From assembly GCA_001414345.1 (NCBI GenBank), contig LLCB01000044.1, forward strand, positions 186,001-250,000: 64,000 bases of DNA. Reading direction: 5' to 3'. Shown piece by piece: positions 1-11,825 of this stretch. Made by a program: the position numbers and the translations under genes. The notes below the pieces were generated by a model. It worked only from the letters and a program-made list of their open reading frames with translations, did not search any database and was not told where the DNA came from. Every line of letters starts with the position of its first letter. Within the stretch, counting starts at the first letter, position 1. The DNA comes from Hymenoscyphus infarciens (taxonomy: Eukaryota; Ascomycota; Leotiomycetes; Helotiales; Helotiaceae).

Positions 1-2619
1 CTATTCTACTTCTAATTCTTTTATAATATACACTTATTAACTTACTATTCTTACGCTACTTCTATAAAGGTTCTTATAATTATTAATAGATTAATATAGA
101 GTATTAATAGTAGATTAGAGGTTCTTATCTAGAAGAGCTCCTCTAAGAGTAATATAGAATTCTACTATATTTTAATATTCTATTATAATTTTATTTATAA
201 AAATACGTTTATTCTAAAGCTTAGAATATAGACTATAGAAGAGTTTATTAAGTTTATCTAAGTATAACTTAAAATATTAGAATACTAATTTATTAACATT
301 ATTAGTCTTAAATTATTTATATTAAAAGGCGTTTTATTTAAAAAAGACGTTTTAGTAATAAGAATCATCTTTAAAGTAATCCTAGATATTTTTACATATA
401 TCTATAAATAAGAGTTTACTCTTATACATAATAGTAGTATAATAATAGATAAGTATAAGTCCTTTAAGTATCACAGAAAAGACTAAATAATAGTATATAA
501 TTAGTATACTATTATAAAGATAGATATTATAAAATATATTAAGCTTAAAGTTAAAGTTATCCTCTTTCCTATTATATTACATTTCTTCTATATATACTTT
601 AAAGATATTAGCAATTTCTCTAAAAAATAAGTTATATAATATCTAACTATACTATAGATTTTAACTAAGAATATCTAGCTAGTAGGAATAGAAAAGAAAA
701 CGAATAAGATCTAGGTCTATTATATAGTATTTAAAACTACTATTTAGATATTATAGCTTTAATAGATATATAAAACCTTAGAGTTAGAAATATTAAAGAG
801 GTTAATTTAATATATTAATATATCTAAGCTAGGATTATTAATAGGTTAGTTATTAAGAATATTAGTACTTCTAATATTCTAAGACATAGAGATACTTTAT
901 TAGTAATCAAGGAGGTCTTAGAAAGAGTAGATTACTATTTAGAGAAAGTAGATATATAAGAGAATAAATAAGAGAAGGGAATCCTAGTTAAGGCTTCTTA
1001 AGTTATTAACTTAAACTACTAAAATAAGTAAGTTTTAATAATTTTAAAGTTAAATTTAAAAGAAGAATTATACTAGTAGCTATATTTAACAAAGTTATAT
1101 TAAAAGAAGGAACGTTCTTATCTAGAGTAAGCTAGGTATAATACTAAGTAGGCTAATTATAAGTAGATAGATAAGCCCCCTTTTAGCTTAACTTAGAGAA
1201 ATTTAACTATCTTACTTCTAAATTAGGTTATTTTAGCTCTAGGTAGGCTTTAGAGTAAGCTTTTAAGATAGCTCCCTTTTAATTTAACTTAGTAAGATCT
1301 ATATAATATATCTCTAGTATAAGTAAATTCGATTTAGATAATCTTAATATTAACTTTACTATCTTTAGTATAGATCCTTCTTAGAATAATTAATAAAAAG
1401 GATTTAATAGATCTAAGATAAGATTATTAATTCTCTATTCGAGTTTATTAGAAGAAGTATTACTTAAATAAATAATCTCTTCTAATTCCTTATAAGAGAG
1501 TCTAGATTATTTATCCTCTTAAAGTATTTAAAAGAGCGATTCTATTATCTTTATATTCTTATAATTTAGTATATAATATCTATAGTACCTAAGTATAGAT
1601 TAGAGTCTTAATACTACTCTTACTTTTATAGTATTAAAGTTATTAACTATCTATTCTTAGAAGTCCTCTTAAAAGGTATACTAAAGTTCTTTATTATCTT
1701 CTTTACTAGTCTTATACTTTCTAGTAAATAGCTTAACTATATTAGTTAGGTATTCTATTATATCTTTATATATTTTATATTTATCTAGATTATTATTAAG
1801 AGAGTTGCTAAAGAGGTTACTGCCGTTCTCCTTCTATAGAAATTAGCTTCTACTAAGGCTTAATATAGTATTATTTATTAACTCTTTTAGTGATTTAAGG
1901 TTAAAGAACTTATTATTAGAGAATAAGGATATTAAGAGAATAAAAGATAGAATATTAGAAAGCTAGAAGCCTAACTAGAAATACCTATCTTATAGTAAGA
2001 TAGTCTAAAAGTATAGTAAATTAAAGACCTAAAATAAAGAGTAAATATCCTAGTAAATTTTAAGAAGAGAATTTAGATAGGAATTATATATTTTGAGTAG
2101 TATTATAAAGTCTTTAAAGAAAGTAATAGATTAATACTTTTAAAGTGTTTATTAATAAGCTAGAGAAGTGTTAAATTAGTTAGTTTTATAATAATTAATT
2201 AAAAGAATAATTAGTAGATCTATAGTCCTTTTTAAAGATAAAAGAATACTAGGATAGAAACTTTTTATAGTAGTAAAAGTTAATCTTCTACTAGAATAGA
2301 AAGGAGGCTTTTACTCTATAACTACTTATAATATTATATTCCTACTAGAATAGGAGAGATAACGCTACTAGAATAGAAAGTATCTAATATAAGTAACTAA
2401 GTAACCTAATCTACACGTATATACTAATTAGTATTAGTATAACTAGGTTATAAATAAGGTCTTCCTATCCCTCTTTAAAAGATTAAAAAGTAATATAAAA
2501 AGTAGTTATTTATTTATATATACCTATTTATAAGTATAAAGGTCTAAGTATAAATAGGTCTTATTCCACTACTCGATTAGGTAACTAGAACCGACATATT
2601 CACTCTGTAATTATCCCGA

Positions 2620-2775
2620 CAGTATTAGTTATTTATAATCTTAGCTCTAGAGGTATTAGAGGTATTAGTACTACTTAGAGGTATTAGTAGTTTTATAAAT
2701 ACTAATAATTTAAGATAGTACTATTATATAATAATCTAGCTATTATATAATAATCTAGAATAGTATACTATTATA
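2620..2775 (-). repeat. Truncated LTR copy
   Basis: Direct repeat of the last part of the LTR at 9,885-10,374, starting at AGTATTAGTTATTTATAATC and ending CTATTATA. Differences between the copies are mostly C/T and G/A, as expected from RIP. The left part of the LTR is missing. Confidence 0.7.
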
Positions 2776-5369
2776 TCCTCTCTCTTTTAAAAAGACTTAT
2801 TTTAAGTCTTTAGTTATTAATTAACATAGTATTAGGTTAATTAGAGTATTATTTATCTCTTTATTATAAAGAATATAACTTTTCTTACTATTATAGTATC
2901 TAATAGTTAGAGTAGAGTTAGTAGCTAGTAGTATTATTATTCTTAGGCTAATCGCTCTTTATTTACTACTATATACTATATAATAATAGGATATAAATAG
3001 AAGAGAAGCTGATAATTAGCTAGTAGGTAGAAAGTAGTATACTATTATAGAGTTATTATATTCTTACTATTATTATATATTATAATAGTAATTATTAAGT
3101 AATAAATAATAATTATAAAGTAATAGCTATTATTATAAGTAGTATATTAGTAGACGACTTTTCCTTAATTCTAACTTCTCTTCTTCTTTTCTTTTTATTT
3201 AAATAATATAAATAGTAAGAATATCTTCTAATTAGATATATCTTTATATACTAACTTATCTCTTAGAATATAAATATATATTATATATATATATATAAAA
3301 GTAAGTTCTTCTCTTCTTAATTAGACCTAATTTAGAACTAATCTAATATAGTAAAATACCTCTTCTATATCTTCCTAGTATACTTCTAGCTACTTACTAA
3401 GTCTACTACGTTTAGTGTCTTTAAGTAAAATCTTAGAATAGAGATTATATATATACTTTTAAAAAGTTAAAGTTAAAGAAGTATAAGTACTATATTAAGT
3501 AGAATACTATATATATCTTAGTAAGTTTAATCCTAAATATATACTAAATTTGTTTTAACTTAGGTAGTTATTATAGTTTATTAAGAAAGAGTTTAGTAAG
3601 CTTAAGAGTAAGAAGGAGAAGAGAGAGATTAAGAAAGCTACTAAGGCTTTAGATAAAGTATTAGTTGTTACTAGTATAGAGGTACTAAAGAATAGTTTAG
3701 AAGTATAGTTTACTCTCTTAAAAGAGACTTAGACGCTTTATACTAAGGTTACTATAAGTACCCCTTACTTATTAGAGCAGTTTTAGTTACTAATATTTAA
3801 TAGTTCTTATACTATACTATAAAGAGTAAGACCTTTATCTAAACCTAGGTTTAGGTCCTCTTTAAGGCCTATTTAAAGAGTTTATAGATGTCTCTTCTAA
3901 AGCTAGTTATAGGAGATTACTAAGGTAAGAAGCGTCCTTATAAGAAGAAGGTAGTAGAAGAAGAGCTAATTTAGGCTTCTTATGCTTAAGAAGGTAAGAA
4001 GAAGGATAATAAGTTAGAGGAAGAAGAGGCTATAGCTTAGAGAGGGTTAGTAGGCCTTGTTTTAGTAGTAACTTAGTCTTAATTCTTTATTTTATTAATT
4101 TTAAATATTCTTACTAGTTAGTATTTTATCTTAGGTTTTTATTATAAGTTCCTTATTAAGAGTAACTAGAATTAGAGAGTATTAATAGAGTTTTATAAAT
4201 TAACTCTTTTATCTAATTCTTATCTAATTCCTATGTATTAAGCTATTTAGAGAGGTATTAGAGTAGTTCTAGCTCTTCTAGATATTTAGTATAAAAGTCT
4301 TTTAGATAATATAGTAAACCTTGAAAATTGTTTATAAGATACTAAGTAGGATCTAAATTATATCTAATCTATTTTACTTAATATTATAGCTATCTTTTAA
4401 AAAGTCTACTACTAAGTATTTCTTATATCTCCTATTCTTATATACCTTTAATAATATCTAGTAGAGGCTTTAAAGCCTCTTATCCTAGTAGAGGGGTGTT
4501 TAAATCTTTTAAAAGTATATTAGAAGTGAAAATATTATAAATTAATAAGCTTTTAAGAAGTTTTAGCTTATAGAAGTATCTTATACTTTCTAATATTTTA
4601 AAAGGTCTTATCTACTGTTTAGTAAGCTTTTAGCTAGAATAATTTATCTTAAGATTTTTAGTAGATAAGTAGACTTTATCTCTAACGTCTTAGTTAATAG
4701 CTCTTTAGTATTAGTTTATACTATCCTCTATCTTTTTCTAAGCCTTACTTATATTATCTTTAACTATCCTCTAAGTAGAGTATATATATTAGGCTACTTT
4801 TACTACCTTATTATAGTTAAGTTATTTCTAAGAAATAGAAGTCTTTAATATATTCTAGTTTTATAAAGTCTTTAAGTTAAGTTTAAATTTAAGCTAATAA
4901 GAGGTTATACTAATAGATAAGTATAAAAGTATTATTTATACTCTATCTATTAAGAGGATTAATTTACTCTAGTTATCTTAATAGTAGGTTATAAAGAGCC
5001 TTAGTCTCTAATTAATATATTAGTTTATTATCTCTATCTATTTATCTATCTATTTATAGTAGATAGTACTAAGCTTAAGCTTAATACTAATTATTTAATA
5101 AAATTTAGTCTAAAATAATAATATAAATTAAGGTCCTTAATTAGATATAATTAATTTAAAATAGTAGCTAAAATAGTAAATCTATTAAATAAAAAGTTTA
5201 ACTAGTCTTTTAGCGTCTATAGTTAAGTAATAGAGTATTAATACTAAATCCTTTCTAAGTTAGTTAATAAATACTAATATAGTATTAAATTTATATTTAT
5301 CTTTTAGAAATAATTTAAAGTCTATATATAAATATTATATAAGATAGTTAGGTATAAGTAAAGAGTAAA

Positions 5370-5470
5370 GAAAGCCTTATTACTTAGTTTATTAAGAATA
5401 GGAGTATTTATAGACTTAATAATTCCTTATATACCTCTTATAGTCTAAAAACATTCTAGCCTAGTAGTAG
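5370..5470 (-). pseudogene. Integrase zinc-binding region remnant
   Basis: The minus-strand frame gives ARMFLDYKRYIRNY, then a stop, then VYKYSYS. This resembles the segment before and across the CxxC half of the HHCC zinc finger of Gypsy integrases (WPGMxxDVxxYVRxC), with cysteine codons changed to tyrosine. It lies downstream of the reverse transcriptase on the same strand, as expected for Ty3/Gypsy order. Confidence 0.55.
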
Positions 5471-6589
5471 TATTATATTAATAACTAGTATATCTTTTTT
5501 ATACTTAGGTAAGTACTAGATACTTAGTTATAGACTTCTTAGATTAGTTTTATATAGAGTTTAGTATTCTTTTAAATATAAAGTTAATTCTTAAAAAGTA
5601 GTAAATTATCTAATAAGAGGTAGTATCTGTTTAGAAGTTTTTAATATTCTTTTTAAAAAGAGTATAGATTATCTTCTTTTAACTTTTAAATTATATTTAA
5701 ACTTATTCTTAGAATAACATTTAATTAAATTATATTAAGAGAGGTAAACTGTTCTTATAAAAAGGTTTAAGTAAGTTTAATATTAATTTAAGAGTCTAAA
5801 TAATTTAGTACTAAAAGAGTATATAAGTAGCTATCTACTTTAGCTTAATTATAGGTTTTTAGGTCTTACTTATATTAAGTTAATATATTTACTTTTTAAT
5901 TACTCTTCTTAAACGTAAATTAGATCTAGAAGTTAAAGTTTAATAAAAACTCTATTTATTAGACTTACTTAGCTATAAGTAGCTTAGTTATTATAAAGTA
6001 TTTTAATAATCTATAATCTAAATATATGTTAATACATTTCTAATATAATATAAGTTTAGAGTACTATTTCTTAAAAGCTTCTATAATAGTAGATAGCTCT
6101 TTATTATAGATCTCCTAGTTTAATTTATAGCTAACTAGAATATATAAGTAGAACCTAATAAAGTATTAAAGGCTATTATATTATTATAAGAATATACTTA
6201 CTATTACTCTTTCTAAAGAGTCTATTTCTACCTTTATATTATAATTAGAGTTAAAGTAGTATAAAGTTTATATAGTAAGTAGCTAGGTCCTTAGTACTTT
6301 AAAGGCTTTATTATATTTAAGTATTTATAAAAACGGCTTTATAAAGTATATTATTATAGTTAAGGGTTTAGTAATTTTAATATAATCTTTAATAAATTAT
6401 TTATAGAATTCTATAAACCTTAGATAAGACTTTATACTTATTATAGTATTAGATTAAACCTAGTTTTATAAAGACTTTACTTTTTTAGAATTAACTTTAA
6501 GTCCTTTTATAGTTAAGATAAATCCTAAGTATTTAACTCTAATAATACTAAATTCGCTTTTCTTAATATCTATTTAAAGTCTTACTTCT

Positions 6590-6760
6590 TAAAGCTAATT
6601 TAGAACCTTCTTAACCTATTCCTTATATTCTTTAATAGTATTTAAATAAATTAAAATATTATCTAAGTAAATAATATAAAAGTCGTTTAAATAATTAATT
6701 AAGATATTATTTATATAATATTAATAAGTAATAAGGCTATTATAGAGTCTAAAAGGGAGG
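6590..6760 (-). pseudogene. Reverse transcriptase active-site remnant
   Basis: Read on the minus strand near 6,658-6,687, the frame gives DFYIIYLDN followed by ILIY, which corresponds to the Gypsy reverse-transcriptase motif around the catalytic YxDD box. The second aspartate reads as asparagine and downstream Gln codons read as TAG, all explained by G-to-A or C-to-T changes. The enzyme cannot be functional. Confidence 0.8.
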
Positions 6761-9700
6761 ACCTTATATTTATATATACTATACCTAGTTCTAAACATAG
6801 TTATCTCTTCTAAGTTAAGGTCTATTTAAATATAATAGAAAGCTTATTTAATATCTAATTTAGTAAAGATTTTAGCTATTCTTATCCTAGAAAGAAGCTT
6901 ATTAATATAAGAGATTAGGTAGAGATTGTTTTAGATTAGAGTATTTAGCTTCTTATAATCGATATAAAACTATAACTTGTTATTATTAGCCTTTTTAATA
7001 AAGAGTACTAGAGAGGTAAAAGAGCTATTACTATTAATAATAAACCCTTTATCTAGGTTCTTTATAAGATACTCTTTTATAGCTTTAAGCTTTATAGTTA
7101 ACTATTAATATAAAGGCGAAAAGGAGTTAAGAAGTAGCTTATTTAAAGTAATCTTATAATTATATTTATAGTAAAAAGGAAGCTTATTAGAAGCTACTTT
7201 TAAGAACACGTCTTTATAGAATAAGTAATATCTTAAGAGTTAGGCCTATATTAGAGCCCTTATCTTATTATTATCTTAGAGAGAGGCTAATCTCTTGTTA
7301 ATAACCTAATTTAGCTTATAGAAGCTTATTATATAAAATTCTAAATTAGACTATTTTATATTATAATATATTACGTTTATACTTATTTTATAGATAAAGG
7401 AGTATAAGGTCTAGCTTTTTAAGGCTATACTAGTAGTTTATAGAGGCTTTAGACTAAAGTTAGATATTAAAATTTTAAGAAGTGTTATTATAAATAGAAG
7501 TAATAACTTAGCTATATTTATAAGTTTACTCTTTTTATATCTTTCTTATTACTAGATAGTATATTCTCTTTAATTCGTATTTAACTAGTAATTTAAAAAA
7601 GGTTTCTAGTTCTAGCTAGAAAGAGAAAGTAAAATTTCCTTACTATAGTAGAGAGTTAAGAGGTATTTAGCTAGCTAAGTAATCTAGTTCTTTAAGAGAT
7701 TAAGAAGAACTTTAAAATAGTTTAACTACTTATTACTAATAATTAGGTCTTATTATCTAAGGTCTAAGATAATAAAGAGGTAGTTATAAATATAATGTTT
7801 ATCTATATTTAGATATAGTTATATAAACTAATTTACCTAGCTTTTAGTACTATTATTATATTTATAAATAGATACTAAATAAGGTAGTTTCTAGATCTTT
7901 AAACCTATTACTTTTAATAATTATAGAGCTAGAAGTTAATTTAGAAATAAGTACTTATTTACTCTTATATCTACTAAAGCTTATATTTTAATACTATATT
8001 CTTATATACTAAGAGTAGTATTTATAAGGAATTATTTTCCTCTTATAAGCTTAGAAAGGTTAAGTCTAACTAGATTATATTTATATAGGCCTAGGAAGGT
8101 CTTTTTACCTAGACTTCTTTATTTTCCTTCTAACTTAGGTTAGAGTTAAAATACTCTTTAAGTAGTTATTCTTCTTTAAGTTAATTATCCTCTTCTATCT
8201 TATTAATACTAAGTAGATTAAGATAGTTAAGCTTAATATACCTAGGTTTCCTATAATTATAGCACTTTATATTAGTAGAGAGTTAGTCTATAGACGAAGT
8301 CTTTAATCTTTTACTAGTAGAAGAAGGCTTAGAAGATTAAGAAGTTTTTTAAGAAGTAAAATAAAGTCTATATAAGAGTAGTAAAGGTTTTATTAAGAAA
8401 CTAGATAAGGTTTAGTTAGTATTAGGCTTTTAATATAATAAGCTTATTATAATAGGTTTTTTAGTACTTATTATACTAGTTATATATAACTTAGTATTAT
8501 AACGCTATTCCTTATCTATAAATAATAAGTCTCTTACTATCTTATTAAAGTTAGTATTCTAGTACCTCTTACTATTAACTAATTAGGTTTAGAGCTAAGG
8601 CGTAAGCTTATCTTATATATAGTAGAACTTATCTTACTTAGATACTTCTCTAAGTATTACTATATTTAAAAAGTAACTTTTAAATTCTATAAAACTTTCT
8701 CTTATATAACCCTTCTATCTTATCTAAAGAGACTAAAACGTGTTTTAGGTATCCTTCTTCTTATAACTAGTTAGATAGTAGGTATTAAGAAGTTTAATTA
8801 TTTCTTTATAATCCTTAAATACTCTCTTACTTATATTAGACTTATATTAGAGCTTTAAGTAGTTCTAGGCAAGTTTTATTATTGTCCTCTAAATAAGAGC
8901 TTTATAAGTTAAAAGTATCTAATAATAGTTAGTATTTATATAGAGTTAATTATATATTAATATTCTTTATTACTTATATATAAGTAAAACGCTATTATCT
9001 AAAAGTTTAATTTTTTCTATAATCTTACTTTTAATAGGTTAAAGGGCTTTTAAGATGCTTTTAGGTTATAGGTATAGAGTAGGTTATTATAAGAAAGAAA
9101 TATTAGAGATAAGATCTCGCTTATAATAGCAGTTTAAAGAGGTAGAAGGAGGTATTTATATAAGTTAGATAGGACTTAGACTTTAGTTATTATTTAGTAG
9201 TTGTTAACTGATTTACTATACTAGGTCTAATAATTAGGTAATTTAATTATCTTACTTTAAAATTCTCTATTCTTTTTCTTAATCCTTAGCCTCTATAGCT
9301 TAGATTATACTCTATATCTCGTCTATATTAGAGAAGTTCTATTAATCTCTCTAGCTTCTAAGTACTAAGCCTTTACCTTTGTTGTTTTTAGGCTTCTTAC
9401 TATTCTTAGGAGTATAGTACTAAGTTAGAGACCTTTTAGTAGAGGCTTAACTTTATTCCCTAAAAGGGGGCTCTACGTTTAAGAGTAGAGCTTAGAAGAG
9501 ACTAGAGGTTGCTCTAGATTCTAATATATTAAATATTAAATTAGAGGAGAGGGGGGTAGGATTAGATTTAGAAGCCTTTTAGATAACTATTATAAGTTAA
9601 CTTATTTACTAAATCTAGAGTTATTAGAACTCTTAGGAAATACTTAGTATATTCTAATCCCTTAATATATACTAAAATATAATTTTTACTAGCTATTTAT

Positions 9701-9884
9701 ATAGATAATAAACTCTACTATTACTAGCTATCTAGGTAGTCTTTGATTACTTAGCTATATAAGGATATTATTATAATATTCTAAATTAAGTATGAATTAA
9801 CTTCTAAATAAAAAATAATAATAAGCTTAAAGGAGATATTATTAAGGCTATTACTAGTGAAGAGGAGTTATTGTTTTTATATAA

Positions 9885-10374
9885 TAGTACGAAATATATA
9901 TAACTATAGTAGAGGTATATAGGAGTATATATAGTAGAATAACATATATAGATACTAGGCACTAATATAGAAGAAAATAATAACTATCCCTCTTCTATAC
10001 TAAATATAAACGTCTATATATAAGAGTTTAGAAGCTTCTAAGTTCTAATAATAATAATAACTAAGCTCTATCTAATATAGCTAATACTAAATAATAAGAG
10101 CTAAAAAGCTAAATATATAACCTCTAATCCTTTGGAAAGCTAAATATATAATATCTAAACCTTAATCTCTTCTATATATAAATATTAGATATTAATACCT
10201 TTAGTACTTCGCTTATATAAGTATTAGTTATTTATAATCTTAGCTCTAGAGGTATTAGAGATATTAGCACTGCTTAGAAGTATTAGTAGTTTTACAAATG
10301 CTGACAATTTAGAATAGTGCTATTATATAATAATCCAGCTATTATATAATAATCTAGAATAGCGTGCTATTATA
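9885..10374 (-). repeat. LTR of the left Gypsy-type element
   Basis: About 490 bp. Its left end (TATAATAGTACGAAAT) matches the start of the LTRs at 38,865 and 44,658, and its right end (GTGCTATTATA) matches their end pattern. Its right 155-170 bp recur in direct orientation at 2,620-2,775. The boundaries are inferred from those similarities. Confidence 0.65.
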
Positions 10375-10447
10375 GTATATATCTCTTCTTATCTACTAGT
10401 TTCATAGTACTACCTAGGTTATAAACTTAAAATATATATACTTATAT

Positions 10448-10592
10448 ATATATAATAAGCTAAACGATTACTTAATATATTAATAAATAAGTGATAATAT
10501 ATACTAACTTATACGAGGTTACTATTTAGAATATCTTATTAAATATCTATATATATATATTTAAATAATTTATATAAGCTAAACAGGCTCTT
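10448..10592. mobile_element. RIP-mutated partial copy of the MITE at 11,080
   Basis: About 145 bp align with 11,372-11,512, including the block around CTTATACGAGGTTACTATTTA and the terminal GCTAAACAGGCTC. Most differences are C-to-T or G-to-A, so this copy inside the AT-rich block has been RIP-mutated while the copy outside has not. Its other end is not recognisable. Confidence 0.7.
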
Positions 10593-11079
10593 ATAAATTA
10601 ATTTTATAATTATAGAGGTAATCTATAATAGAAAACAAATAACTTTGCTGAAAAAGTCAAGGCTAAGCATTCTATTAGCTCTCGGCCTAATTAACTATTT
10701 ATCCTTAGAAATCCTATATCGATCGGATCACTTAATACGATACGAGAATTCTCGTGTAGCCCGGTTATATCGCCGCCTAAGTCTACTCCCGAATATTTTA
10801 TTCTTTAGGCGTTGCTTAGCTTACTAGATAACTCGCGGCTTACTCGTGGCACCAATTATCGAACCTAAACAAGAACTCCGGCTTCGGACCGAAATCCATG
10901 AAGCTCGATGTCTTGGCGCCGATCCATCGTTACCTATTTTACGAGAGAAACATAACCAATGATTTCATAGTGCAGCTAGATAAAATATAAGAGAAGGTTC
11001 AAATTTATTTTCTTACTTTGATTGAGTGAAAACTTGTTAAATACAAAGATTAAATTAAACTTTTATCTCAACTGCATAA

Positions 11080-11132
11080 GAGCCTGTTTGGCTCGTACAT
11101 ATCTAGGATATACACCACCAAAAATCAGGAGG

Positions 11133-11174
<42 letters not shown>

Positions 11175-11509
11175 CAATTCTATATATACACCAGTGTTTA
11201 GCATGCATATTTAAAAGTGATGTAAAACCCTCGTTTAAACTCGTATATCTTAGTGTATATATAAATAGGATATACACCACCAAAAAAAGATTTAGACCTC
11301 CAGAGGTGTAAATCTTTAAAAGTTTATATATATCTTTTATCTATACATAATACTATATGCACCAACATATACACCATGAGCTAAACAATCTTTATATATA
11401 TTTAGAAATAAAGAGAGATATGCACCAACTTATACGAGGTTACTATTTAGGACATGTCGTTAAATATCCATGTATCTATTTAAATAATTTATGCGAGTCA
11501 AACAGGCCC
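11080..11509. mobile_element. Tourist-like (PIF/Harbinger-type) MITE, 430 bp
   Basis: Terminal inverted repeats are visible: GAGCCTGTTTGGCTCG at the left end and the reverse complement of GGGCCTGTTTGACTCG at the right end (11,494-11,509). Both ends are flanked by TAA (11,077-11,079 and 11,510-11,512), the three-base target duplication typical of PIF/Harbinger elements. The interior is AT-rich, has no coding capacity, and contains several TATACACCA-like motifs and an AT dinucleotide tract. The termini resemble the GGGCCTGTTTGG ends of Tourist MITEs. Family assignment rests on termini and target site only. Confidence 0.75.
11135..11171. repeat. (AT)n microsatellite inside the MITE
   Basis: An uninterrupted AT dinucleotide run of about 37 bp, directly visible. 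It is probably polymorphic in length. Confidence 0.95.
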
Positions 11510-11825
11510 TAAGACAATCGAGATACTCGACATAACTCCCGAGAACATATAAAATGAGTTGTATATTTCATGTAAATTAGTACTTGATTTAATAAAAAAA
11601 AAATAGCTTACTTAACTAGAACAATTTAGAGCTCTAAAGTAAGTTCTCACAACTTTTTTTGGACCATGTTTTTATTGTGAAATGTTAGAGACGGTTCTCA
11701 GCTTTTTTGGTGCGAAATTTGACGGGGCCCAGACTTATTGCCTAGTACTTCACTGTGTAAACAATCAGCCTTCTGAGTTCTCACTGAAAGAGCAGCGTGG
11801 CGTAAAAATGAGAATTGCTATCTAT

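Larger units (their letters stand above)
2620..10374 (-). mobile_element. Ty3/Gypsy-type LTR retrotransposon remnant, RIP-inactivated
   Basis: On the minus strand the domains occur in retroelement order from high to low coordinate: LTR (9,885-10,374), gag-like stretch (about 8,500-8,960), reverse transcriptase (about 6,590-6,760), integrase zinc-finger tail (about 5,370-5,470), then a truncated LTR copy at 2,620-2,775. The two LTR pieces are direct repeats sharing about 155 bp. The low-coordinate LTR lacks the other roughly 335 bp, so that end is broken or overwritten. Stops are TAG/TAA at positions where Gln or Trp is expected. Its leader next to the LTR and its gag resemble the two shorter elements at 35.7-45.0 kb, so it is a likely pol-bearing relative of that family. 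Confidence 0.75.
1..10640. repeat. AT-rich, RIP-degraded repeat block (left)
   Basis: The whole stretch is extremely AT-rich, and CpA and TpG dinucleotides are almost absent while TpA is in excess, as expected when cytosines in repeats are converted to thymines on both strands by fungal repeat-induced point mutation. No long open frame survives. Recognisable remnants are a Gypsy-type retroelement on the minus strand and LTR pieces, listed separately. In 1-2,619 I can follow open-frame-like stretches interrupted by TAG/TAA, but no family is recognisable. A plus-strand Lys/Glu-rich stretch around 3,560-4,090 also remains unassigned. The block ends sharply near 10,640, where composition returns toward normal. 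Confidence 0.9.

Noticed and set aside
1..2460. Possible tyrosine-recombinase (DUF3435/FluG-type) remnant suggested by a few residues in the plus-strand reading
   Set aside because: The resemblance is too weak after RIP; no catalytic motif can be read.
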